A stretch of 64,000 bases of DNA, from the NCBI GenBank assembly GCA_902651635.1, contig CACRSC010000009.1:138480-202479 (forward strand). The letters are read 5' to 3'. This DNA comes from Mastigamoeba balamuthi (lineage: Eukaryota > Evosea > Mastigamoebida > Mastigamoebidae). Shown here piece by piece: positions 33,978 through 43,374 of this stretch (position 1 is its first letter; each line of letters starts with the position of its first letter). A program made the translations under genes and the position numbers. Under the pieces are notes generated by a model. The model saw nothing but the letters and a program-made list of their open reading frames with translations. It did no database searches and had not been told where the DNA came from.

Positions 33978-36446
33978 ATGTTCGGAGCACCGGCCACGCC
34001 GTTCGGCGCCTCCGCGTTCGGGGCGCCCGCGCCGGCCTCCGCCCCCGCCTTCGGCGCGCCCGCGGCCGCCGCCGCCAACCCCTTCGGCGCCCCCGCCGCT
34101 GCGCCCGGCGGCTTCGGCGCGCCCGCCGCCGCCAACCCGTTCGGCGCCCCGGCGGCCGCCAACCCCTTCGGAGCGCCCGCCGCGGCCCCGGGCGGCTTCG
34201 GCGCCCCGGCCCCCGCGTTCGGGGCGCCGGCGGCCGGCGGCTTCGGCGCCCCGGCAGCGCCGTCGGGCTTCGGTGCCCCGGCGGCTGCGCCCGCAGCCCC
34301 GGCGCCGTTCAGCCTCGGGCCCTCGGCGGCGACGCCGTTTGGAGCGCCGGCCGCGGCGGCGGGGCCGTTCGGGGCCCCCGCGGGGGCGGCGGCGGCGCCG
34401 GGGGGGAACGCGCCGCTGGGGTCGTCTGTGCGCAAGTTCGAGCCCAAGTACGACTCGGGCGAGCAGGGCGGCGTGTCGCTCTACCTGCACAGCATCAGCG
34501 CCATGACCGAGTACGCCAACAAGAGCGCTGAGGAGATCCGCTGGGAGGACTACCAGAGGCGCGCCGCGGGGCTCGCCGCGGGCCCGGCGCCGGGCGGGGC
34601 GCCCGGAGGAGGCCTCTTCGGCGCCGCCCCCGCGTCGACGCCGTTTGGCGCTGCGCCCGCGCCCTCGTTCGGCGCCCCCGCCGCTGCCGCCCCGTTTGGC
34701 GCCGCCCCCGCTCAGAGCGGCGGCGGCCTGTTCGGCGGTGCCCCCGCCGCGGCGGGCGCGTCCCCGTTCGGCGCCCCGGCGGCCGGTGGTTTCGGTGCCC
34801 CGGCGGCCGGAGGCTTCGGCGCCCCCGCGCAGGCGTCCCCGTTTGGTGCAGCGGCCGCGCCCAAGCCGTTCGGGGCGCCCGCCGCGCCCTCTGGCGGGCT
34901 CTTTGGCGCTGCGCCGGCCGCCGCGCCCGCGAACCCGTTCGGGGCCCCCGCTGCCGCCACGACCTCGCCGTTTGGCGCGCCGGCGGGCGCTGCCCCGTTC
35001 GGCGCGCCGGCAGCGGCGGCGCCCACGCCTTTCGGCGCCCCCGCTGCCGCCCCCTCGGGAGGCCTCTTCGGCGCGGCGCCGGCCGCTGCGCCCGCTGCCT
35101 CGGGCGGCGGGCTCTTCGGGGCCGCCCCTGCGCCTGCGGCGTCGAACCCCTTTGGCGCCCCCGCTGCCGCGGCTCCGCAGGCGTCGCCGTTCGGGGCCGC
35201 CACGGCGCCCGCTGGCGGCGGCCTGTTCGGTGCCGCGCCCGCTGCTGCCGCTCCGCCTGGTGGCGGCCTGTTCGGCGCGGCTCCCGCCTCCGCCCCGGCT
35301 GGCGGCGGGCTGTTTGGCGCCCCCGCCGCTGCCGCCCCCGCCCCGACCACCGGGGGCCTGTTCGGTGCGGCCGCCGCCCCTGCGCCGGCTGCCGGCGGGC
35401 TGTTTGGCGCTGCTGCTGCTCCCGCGCCTGCTGCCGGGGGCTTCTTTGGCGCCGCCGCGCCCGCTGGCGCGCCTGCCCCGTTCGGTGCCCCCGCGCCCGC
35501 GGCCGCCCAGCAGCAGATGTACGCGCCGTCGAGCGTCGCCGACCCTTACGGGGCCGCGCCCAACTTCGCGGACCTGCGCAGCGCCAACGGGGGCGCCGCC
35601 GGCTACGGGGCGTCCTCGTCCCCCGCGATCGCGAACGGGGCGCTCGGGGGCTCGCAGAGCAACGAGCAGCAGGTCCCCGCGACCGTGTCGCAGATCAGGC
35701 GCATGCCGAGGCCCGTGGGCAAGCTGCACAGGGCCTTCGCCACGGAGCTCGAGATCGGGCCGCAGTTTGGCGCGTCGGCATCGGGCTCGTCCTCGCTCAA
35801 CGCTGTCGGCGGCGCGGGCGACGTGTTCCGCCCGCACGACACGCTCAAGCGCCTCGTCATCGAGCCGCTCAACGAGCCCTCGTCGCTGCTCGCCTCGACG
35901 CAGCAGCTCGACGCCAGCGCCGCCGCGTCCCTCAGCGCGTCGGCGATACCCGCCGCCACGCAGGTCATTCACTCGCCCGCGCCGCCGGCGACCCCGCAGT
36001 ACCAGGCGGCCGCGGAGCCCGTGCAGCCGCCCAAGCTCACGCGCGCAGAGTACGTGTGCGAGCCGCCGATCGAGGAGCTGGCGAGGCGCAGCGCCGAGGA
36101 GCTGGCGCACGTGGGCCCGTTCAGCGTGACGCGCGAGGGCGTCGGGCGCATCGAGTGGCTCTGCGACGTGGACCTGCGCGGCGTCGACCTCGACCGCATC
36201 GTGCGCATCGAGCAGGGCGAGGTCACGGTCTACCCCGACGACGACGGCGAGGCCAAGCCGCCCGTGGGCACGGGGCTGAACAAGCCCGCGATGGTGACGC
36301 TCGAGGGCTGCCTGCCCAGGAACCGCTCGGCGCGGTCGCTCGAGCGCTACGCGCAGAAGATCGCCGCGCTGACGGAGCAGATGGGCGCCGAGCTGAGGTC
36401 GTGGGACAACTCGGGAAGGTGGACTTTCTCTGTGCGCCACTGGTGA
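33978..36446 (+). CDS. Nup98-type FG nucleoporin ending at the autoproteolysis site
   Basis: A single exon encodes 822 residues. The first 150 and residues about 205-510 are FG repeats in an Ala/Pro-rich setting (GFGAPAA, PFGAPA, GGLFGAAP). Between them is the GLEBS motif, which binds Gle2/Rae1 in Nup98: HSISAMTEYANKSAEEIRWED. The C-terminal domain is the Nup98 autoproteolytic fold: VGPFSVTREGVGRIEWLCDV, RIEQGEVTVYPDDDGEAKPP, VGTGLNKPAMVTLEGC. In Nup98 precursors this domain cleaves at HF|S, releasing Nup96 or a short tail. Here it ends WTFSVRHW-stop: the histidine position is kept and translation stops where the cleaved bond would be. Nup98 tethers the pore scaffold and mRNA export factors. 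The start is the first Met before the FG repeats. Confidence 0.93.
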   Translation: MFGAPATPFGASAFGAPAPASAPAFGAPAAAAANPFGAPAAAPGGFGAPAAANPFGAPAAANPFGAPAAAPGGFGAPAPAFGAPAAGGFGAPAAPSGFGAPAAAPAAPAPFSLGPSAATPFGAPAAAAGPFGAPAGAAAAPGGNAPLGSSVRKFEPKYDSGEQGGVSLYLHSISAMTEYANKSAEEIRWEDYQRRAAGLAAGPAPGGAPGGGLFGAAPASTPFGAAPAPSFGAPAAAAPFGAAPAQSGGGLFGGAPAAAGASPFGAPAAGGFGAPAAGGFGAPAQASPFGAAAAPKPFGAPAAPSGGLFGAAPAAAPANPFGAPAAATTSPFGAPAGAAPFGAPAAAAPTPFGAPAAAPSGGLFGAAPAAAPAASGGGLFGAAPAPAASNPFGAPAAAAPQASPFGAATAPAGGGLFGAAPAAAAPPGGGLFGAAPASAPAGGGLFGAPAAAAPAPTTGGLFGAAAAPAPAAGGLFGAAAAPAPAAGGFFGAAAPAGAPAPFGAPAPAAAQQQMYAPSSVADPYGAAPNFADLRSANGGAAGYGASSSPAIANGALGGSQSNEQQVPATVSQIRRMPRPVGKLHRAFATELEIGPQFGASASGSSSLNAVGGAGDVFRPHDTLKRLVIEPLNEPSSLLASTQQLDASAAASLSASAIPAATQVIHSPAPPATPQYQAAAEPVQPPKLTRAEYVCEPPIEELARRSAEELAHVGPFSVTREGVGRIEWLCDVDLRGVDLDRIVRIEQGEVTVYPDDDGEAKPPVGTGLNKPAMVTLEGCLPRNRSARSLERYAQKIAALTEQMGAELRSWDNSGRWTFSVRHW

Positions 36447-36962
36447 GGCGAGGCCGGAGGCGCCTATCGATGAATTTGCACTTGCGTTTCACACACATTC
36501 AAACAACGGAATGTTGGGTTTAGTTCCAAACATACAACATAGTTTGATTCCGAAAAAGCGCCCAGTTCCTTCTCTCGAGAACAAACTGTATTATTGAGAT
36601 CCGGAGGTGGAGAACAAACTGTATTATTGATTAGGATCCGGATGTGTGCCACGAATAGTATGTAACTCAGGGGAACCTATTTGTGACCCAATGCCACGTA
36701 ATGGCCAGGTATTTGAAGGGATGGCAGAGCGAATCGCGGCGCGTAACACGGGCCGAAAATAGGAACAAGTGGTGATGATGTTTCTGGCTTATCTACAAGT
36801 GGCAATCGATCATGCACATGTCCTGCGTCATGCTTCCATCCGAATTCGAAGTTCCTAAAGAAGGACCCATCGGATGACCTGTCTGGTTCTAGAAGACAGA
36901 TTTTTTGGTTGTTGACTTTGCCCACGGGCGGAATCTACCGACACTTTCAATTGGTCTTCGCT
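36447..36962. other. AT-richer intergenic stretch with a short direct repeat
   Basis: Between Nup98 and the PARP-like gene. A 20-bp word, AGAACAAACTGTATTATTGA, occurs twice about 34 bases apart (near 36580-36640), each followed by GATCCGGA. No coding feature is supported. It should hold the promoter of the PARP-like gene. Confidence 0.5.
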
Positions 36963-39354
36963 ATGAAGGACAAGCGCGGCATCTCTCGCGGCGTCTGCGC
37001 CGTCCCCGGGTGCGACTGCGTCGAGTACACAGTCCCGCAGTCTGCGCAGCTCTGCACCCGCTGCGGGTTCGTCTCCCCGTCCCCCGCAAACCCTCGCGTG
37101 CCAAACCCGAAACCGACGTTTCGGTCTTTCCGCGCTTACTCCCCGCAGGCACTACCCGACAGCGCACCTCAACCTCGACCGCCGGTCGCCCGCCGGACCT
37201 CCCGCCGGGGCCGAGGTGATCGTGGTCCCTGATGACTCGCCGCTGGTGCTGACGAGGAAGAGGGGGAGGTCCCCCGAGGTTCTCCTGATCGACGACGACG
37301 CCGAGGCCCCGGCCACGGCACCCCGCTCGCCGCGGGCGCCGGCCCCGCTGGCCGCCAACGCCGCGCCAGCGCTCGGCGCCTGCCCGCCCACCTCCGAGCC
37401 CTCGGGGCCGCCCGCAGACGTATTTGGAACCCCGTTTCTTGCGAAGCGGCTGACGATACGGGCGAATCCCTCAGTTGTCGCAGTGCGAGGCCGCGCTGCC
37501 AGTGGCGGAGAGCTCTGTCGCGGAGCTCCTGGAGCTGTTCGGGGGCCGCTTCGCCCGCGGCGAGGTCGAGGCGGTGCTCAGCGAGAGCGGGGGGGACGCG
37601 GACAGCGCTGCCCAGCGCCTGCTCGACAGGGCCGCGGCACAGGCAGCGGCCGAGGGCCCCGCGACGACGGCGCCCACCAGCGGACCCGCTGGCTGCGCGA
37701 GCACCACGACGGCGCCGACGACGCAGTCGCCGGGGGGCAGCAGCTCGGGGTCGGAGCAGTGGGTCCTGAGGACGATGAGGCCGGAGGAGGACTTCCCCGA
37801 GTGGCACTGCAAGGCCCTCAGGTGGGAGGACGAGGCCGGCAGGAGGCACGCCGAGCTCGCCAAGGCCCTCAGCCAAGAGGGGCGGCAGCTGCAGCGCCCG
37901 AACGCTCCTCTGCCAGACAACAAGGCCGCCAGCCGGCTGCAGGAGCACGGGAGTTCCGACGACGAGGACGCGAGGGCCGTGAGGGCTTCCCCCAGCGACG
38001 AGGCGATCGCCAGAACGCTGCAGGAGCAGGAGCAGCAGAGCGAGGCGCAGATCGAGCAGGACGCCAGGTTTGCGAGAGAGCTTCAGGACCAGGAGGACGC
38101 TGCCCAGAGGAAGAGGCAGCTCGAGAGCGACCTCGAGTTTGCCCGCAGGCTCGAGGCGGAGGAGGAGCGCAGGCAGTCGGCCCCCGTCGCGCCGCCGCTG
38201 GCGCCGCCCGCTGTGCCCTCGATGCTCTTCGCGCCGCCCGCAATGCAGTCCGCGCCGACCGTACCGCCCGCACCGACGGGGTCCGTTCCCTGGACGCACA
38301 TGCCGCCCGTACCAGCGGGGCCAGTGCCCTGGACGAACTTCGGGCCCGTAATGCAGTCTGCTTCCGTCGTACCGCTGGCGCCGCCTTGGTTCGCGGCACA
38401 CTACTGGCCATCGATGCCCGTCGCACCCATTGTTGCGCAGACTGCCACCTTTAACAACAACAGCGGGCTGGCCGGGAACATCGACATGGAGGTGGACCCC
38501 GACATCGAGAAGGCGATTGCGGGCGTGGGCATGTGCAGCCAGATGATGGGCCTCGTGGCGGGGCCCTACAGCGCCACCGACGTGCTCGAGGAGGCCGAGC
38601 GGAAGATGCGCAAGGCAGGGCTCCATCACAGCGAGGCTACGCCCATCGCGAGCCCCGACGTCACCAAGAGGTTCTGCGCTGCCTTCGCAGCCATGTCCAA
38701 GCACGGCGCGTTCAGGCACGCGACGGGCAGCGTGGTGCCCCCGGCGGCGGCGGCGGCGGCACCTGCCGGGCGGGCCACAAGCGGGGTCGTACGCGGTGGT
38801 CGTGTGCTTCCACGGGACCAACGGCGTCAACTTGAAGTCGATACAGGAGATCGGCCTCGTCGTCCCCGGCAGGGGCCACGGCTCGCACATCGCGGTCGCC
38901 CACGGCTCCGCACTCGGTCCGCACTTCCCAGGCGGAGTGAATGCGCTTGTGACACAGTCGTCTGACGTGGGGATGCAATGCAACACATACACTTGCAGGG
39001 CTGGGCATCTATCTGGCACTCAACCCCATGACCGCTCTGGGGTACGCCACGGGGCCGCCGCCCAATCTGTACGCCAAGACCAGCAACGGCGGCCACATAG
39101 GCACTGACGACGGGTACAGAATCGTTTGCTTGGCGCTGTTGGGGGAGCGCTACGTGTCGTCCTCGGACGGGTCGGTCGTTGTGCTCGGCAACGAGTCCCA
39201 CGTGCTCCCCGTATTCGCGCTCACCGTCCCCGGCTCCTACCGCAGGTCGGGCGTATTTGGCGGAAGTGTGTTCCCTGGGATCTATCTCCCGCACCAGTCC
39301 AGCCGCTCTGCCCTCCGCAGGCACAAGAAGAAGCTCGGAACGCCTTCTTCCTAA
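36963..39354 (+). CDS. PARP-like ADP-ribosyltransferase-fold protein with zinc, CUE-like and UIM-like motifs
   Basis: Exons 36963-37066, 37149-37419, 37484-38916 and 38999-39354. Exon 1 joins exon 2 as CTRCG|HYPTAHLNL, completing a small zinc-binding-like module (C..C.C..C-x2-CGH-x3-H). SSVAELLELFGGRFARGEVE resembles a CUE domain, and three motifs (DEAIARTLQEQE, DARFARELQDQE, DLEFARRLEAEE) resemble ubiquitin-interacting helices. The C-terminal part reads VVVCFHGTNGVNLKSIQEIG, SALG|LGIYLALNPMTALGYA, then LGNESHVLPVFALTV, equivalent to the His-Gly-Thr, Tyr and Glu segments of PARP catalytic domains. Exon 3 changes frame once, between about 38735 and 38800 in a GCG-rich run, so a short unseen intron, a sequencing error or a real break remain possible. 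PARPs attach ADP-ribose to proteins; here a link to ubiquitin is inferred. Confidence 0.7.
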
Positions 39355-39652
39355 CGTTGTTCTTTTTGTTCGTAGATCGAACGTAGCACGTTCGCAGTCC
39401 CTTCTCTGAACTCCCGTTTGCCCCTTGGTCGTGCGCAGAACGACAGCAGAACGAATTGAGGTTGAGGGCGGAACGCGGGCGATGCTCGGGAGGAAGGGCG
39501 ATTCCGTATTCCGGGAACTCACACGCCCGCAATATCCAACGGAAATATCGGGGGGAATCTTCGCGTGTTTCCCGGGGGCTCAGAATCTTTCAGTTTGTGT
39601 CTTCGTCCGCCCACCGCCGCACTCTGCGCTCGCGAGTGCGCGTCTGCCGATA

Positions 39653-40622
39653 ATGAACAGGAGGGGCCAGCTGATGCTGCCCTCAGGCTTCGGCGGCTTC
39701 CCCGGTGAGCCCCTGCTCGCGTTTGGCGGCGCGGCCCCGCCGTTTCTGCTCAACTCGCGCCGCCTCCTGCACGGAAACCCGCACGGCTGGCCCGACCTCG
39801 ACCCCCCGGCGCCCCTGCGGCCCCCGCACGCCTCCTCGCCCCCGCCCGGTACCCCGCATCTCACCGATTTCCGCCCCGGATTCCCGTTAATTTCCGCTCC
39901 CGCACACAAACCCGCAAAACGCAGCGCCCGAACGCGCGCAGGGCGAGGGGGCGGCGCCGGCAGAGGGCGAGGCGCTGTTCAGGGACGCGCGAGGTAGCTG
40001 GGCCGCGAGCTGGTGCGGGNAGCCCCTGCTCGCGTTTGGCGGCGCGGCCCCGCCGTTTCTGCTCAACTCGCGCCGCCTCCTGCACGGAAACCCGCACGGC
40101 TGGCCCGACCTCGACCCCCCGGCGCCCCTGCGGCCCCTGCACGCCTCCTCGCCCCCGCCCGGTACCCCGCATCTCACCGATTTCCGCCCCGGATTCCCGT
40201 TAATTTCCGCTCCCGCACACAAACCCGCAAAACGCAGCGCCCGAACGCGCGCAGGGCGAGGGGGCGGCGCCGGCAGAGGGCGAGGCGCTGTTCAGGGACG
40301 CGCGAGGTAGCTGGGGCCGCGAGCTGGTGCGGGCGCTGGACGAGCTGCGGAGCGACGCGCGGGCCAACGCGGAGCGCAGCTGCGAGGCGGCCGGGGCGGC
40401 GGGCGGCCTCTGGGGCGAGCGCCCGCGCGGGGAGCTCGAGGCGGCGGCCAGCGCGTGGAACACGAGCATCGCGGGGGCGGCCGTGGTGCTGTGGGCGCGG
40501 GACGAGCTGCGGGAGGCGTCGAGGGAGGCGGGGCGTGCGCTGCGGGCCCACGAGGCGGTCGACGCTGTCCGCAGGCGCCTCTTCGCGTCGCACAAGCGCA
40601 GGGCCTCGGGCGAGGAGGCCGC

Positions 40623-40654
<32 letters not shown>

Positions 40655-40899
40655 GCCCCGCTGGCGCCCGTGGCGACGGCGACGCAGCGGCGACGGCGAG
40701 GGCCGTGGCCGCCGAGTGCGGGGAGGCGAGCAGCGGCAGGGCTGCGGGCGAGCCGCCCCCGGCCAAGAAGAGGCGCGCGGAGAGGGAGAGCGAGAGCGAG
40801 AGGCGCGCGGACAGGGACGAGGGGTTCAGGGACGCCGCTGCCGAGGCCTTTGCGTGCGCGGGCGTCAGGGACAAGGGCGCGACGGACATGGTGCTGTGA
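39653..40899 (+). CDS. Unrecognised basic protein, split by an assembly gap
   Basis: The start is ATG 39653 (MNRRGQLMLPSGFGGFPGE). A near-identical 313-base segment occurs before and after the N at 40020. If only one copy is real, exon 1 (196 bases, donor CCCG|GTACCC) joins an exon at 40277-40899 (acceptor CCGGCAG) and closes a 272-residue frame. The protein has a Gly/Pro-rich start with PFLLNSRRLLHGNPHGW, then a helical region (FRDARGSWGRELVRALDELR; SIAGAAVVLWARDELREASR), a poly-Gln run (10 Q), and a Lys/Arg-rich nuclear-type segment (PPAKKRRAERE). It ends ACAGVRDKGATDMVL. No family is recognised. The helix and basic tail would fit a nuclear or chromatin-associated protein, but that is a guess. 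Confidence 0.6.
39708..40333. repeat. Near-identical 313-bp direct duplication across an N
   Basis: 39708-40019 and 40021-40333 match except for about one substitution (CGGCCCCCGCAC against CGGCCCCTGCAC) and one single-base length change (GTAGCTGGGCC against GTAGCTGGGGCC). The single N at 40020 lies between them. This looks like two contig ends that overlap but were not merged, or two alleles placed in series. Confidence 0.85.
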
Positions 40900-41419
40900 T
40901 TCAGGCGGCCGCTCCGGTCTCCCCCTTCTCGGTGCTGGCCCTGGGCTGCCCAACGCTGCCGCCGGGGGCATAACACACTCGTGTCTTTTTTTATACACAG
41001 CAGCCCCCCGCCCGCCCGTGCCGTGGAGGGCGGGCCCCGCCTCTCTGTCTTTCCCACGCGTGCGGCGGGTGTAGGACCGTCGCCTCTGGGTGGTCTACTC
41101 TCACAAGCCTAACCATCAATTGAATGGATGTTGAAATCTCGAAGACTACTCCTCTACGCCGAGAAGAGCGGGCAGACAACGCATGAGCTTAGCTTGGTCT
41201 CGGCGTGACTGCAAATGTGACGCTGGCCAGCGCATAATGGTAAGTGCTTTTCAGGGCGTTTTTCCAAGCGACAGAAACACACTCTTTCTCCCAGAAGGAA
41301 AAAAGCAAAAGCAGATATGCAAAATCCGAGATTGTGGGTGTGCGCTGAGGTCATTCGCTCGATCTTTTCAGCACACCCGAAAGCCAGTTTTTGCTCGCAT
41401 TCCATCCCCTTGCCCGAGT
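40900..41419. other. Intergenic stretch
   Basis: No supported gene. It holds the 3' flank of the preceding gene and the upstream region of the SLC49-like transporter; the sequence becomes AT-richer just before the transporter start. Confidence 0.5.
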
Positions 41420-43112
41420 ATGATGATGGACGACGCGCACGTCGACCACGTGCAACTGCTGACGGTTGCCGAGCAGTCGCAGCGCTCGGTCGTCGTCGGC
41501 GCGGAGCCGGAGCCGACGTCGCCCACGCAGACGCGCGTGTACCCCGTCGAGTGGCGCCGCTGGTACGTCCTGGGCCTCTTCTGCTTCATCTCGTCCCTCC
41601 AGTCCGTCGTCTGGTTCACCTACTCGAGGTTCGTTCGAGTCCCCTCGTTCTCGCCGAGTAATCGGGTTCATCAAAGGCCGTCGATTTTCAATTGATTTTC
41701 TCGGCAAAAACCGCGCTGGGGCTTCGGAATCGCCAGCGTTCCGAGGGAGGTGAAGGAGTACTACGGGGTGACGGACCACCAGATCGACATGCTGCTGAAC
41801 TGGGGGTCGATGACGGCGCTTGTGTTCGGGCTGCCGGTCGCGTGGCTCTTCAGCTCGCTGGGCCTGCGCCCTGCGGTGCTGCTGGGCGCCGCCCTCGTCT
41901 TCGCCTGCTCGGCCCTGCGCTCCATCCCCTGCCTCGCGGCCTCGACGCCCGCGGCGCGCCTCGCGATGCTGCCGCTGATGAACTTCGCGCAGACGCTCAA
42001 CGGAGTCGCGGGGCCCATCGTGCTGACGCCCGTCGCGCTGCTCTCGTCGACGTGGTTCCCCGAGTGCGAGCGGGCGACGGCGACGGCCATCGGCGTGCTG
42101 GCCAACGGCCTCGCGATGCCCATCGCGTGGCTCGCAGGCCCGATGGTCGTCACGTCCGCGGACAAGTTCCCCCGGCTCATTTACATCGAAGCCGCCGCCT
42201 GCGCGGTCCCCTTCGCGATGGCGCTCGCGCACTTCCCCGCGCAGCCCGTGGAGCCCCCGAGCGCGTCGGCGGAGGAGACACGGAGGCTCAGGGAGGAGCG
42301 CGCGCGCGAGGTCGGGCACAGGGCCGTCGCGCAGGGCTTCATCAACGCCGCACGCACGTTCGGGCGAGAGCTGCTCGTGTGCAGCAGGAGCGCCGCCTTC
42401 TGGACGATTCTCTTCATCAACGGCACGTACGCCGGGGTCCTATGCGCCTTTGGTGCGGCGCTGGCGAGGAACATCGCGGACCAGATGACCACAGCCGAGA
42501 TAGGATGGGTTGGGTTCGGCAAGGGCCTGGCGTCGCTGCTGGGCAACTACGCCGTGGGCAAAATCGTCGACCTCTGGTTCCGCAGGCGCATGAAAGCCGT
42601 CTGCATCGCCGTCTACGCCTTCACGGGCCTCACGATCCTCTGGTTCTCGCTCATCGTCCCCAGTGTCTTCAGCGACAGGCCGCTGCTACCTACATCCAAG
42701 GGACTCCTGTTCTTTGTTCTCGCCCTCTACGGATTCGCATCGGTTTGCCACCCTGTCGCTCCTGTACGGACGAATCTCATGACCTGCGCAGTCTGCGGAC
42801 CCGGTGTCGTACGAGCTGGCGGCTGAGGTAACGTACCCCGTGACTGAGGGCACGAGCACGGGGCTGATCATGTCGTGGTGCCTGCTCTCGCTGGTGATCA
42901 TGCTGTTTGCACTGTCGAGCATCTCGGCGCCATGGCTCAACGTCATCGTCTGCGTAACGATGTTCGCGTGCGCCATCGGCATGCTGTTTGTCCGCGAGAC
43001 GTACAAGCGCCAGGACGTCGGGCTGAAGAAAGAAGAGGCGCAGACGATCGATGCGAGCTCTCGCAGCGACGTGGAGGCCCAGGACAAGTCAACAGGCGCC
43101 TCTGACATGTAG
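41420..43112 (+). CDS. MFS transporter of the SLC49 (FLVCR/DIRC2) type
   Basis: Three exons (41420-41628, 41737-42763, 42792-43112) give 518 residues with phases closing. About twelve membrane helices are predicted by eye. YEVKEYYGVTDHQIDMLLNW (from VPREVKEYYGV) and the helix-4/5 region (GVAGPIVLTPVALLSSTWFP) match the FLVCR/DIRC2 pattern, and ELAAEVTYPVTEGTSTGLIM is close to the family's F-E-L-AVE-x-TYPVPEG signature. Family members move heme, choline or other small molecules. The charged C-terminus (DVGLKKEEAQTIDASSR) is cytosolic. The start is one of three consecutive ATGs; the first is used. The region after the first intron is placed by the S|SVPREV join, which restores helix 1. Confidence 0.85.
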
Positions 43113-43374
43113 CTGTACATGTACAACGGGCTGTGCTTGCCACTCTGGCGACTGTACCATCCACGAATGCGCAATAGAAAAGAAGAAGCGCAGACAACTC
43201 ATATACCTGGTGTATTTTCAAAATGTGCACATTTTCACAATTAACAGTTTGTGAAAACACGTCAGGATCCAGAAGCCCCATCAATTTCCAAGGGAAGGAA
43301 GAAATTGGCCGAACACAGTGTAAGACTTGTGTCATTCATGTTCGGGGCAGGGTCCGGGAATGGCATTGGGGAGG

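Noticed and set aside
33945-36440. 831-residue open frame opposite Nup98
   Set aside because: Mirror of the GC-rich FG-repeat coding strand, Arg/Gly-rich with no domain; Nup98 is clearly real.
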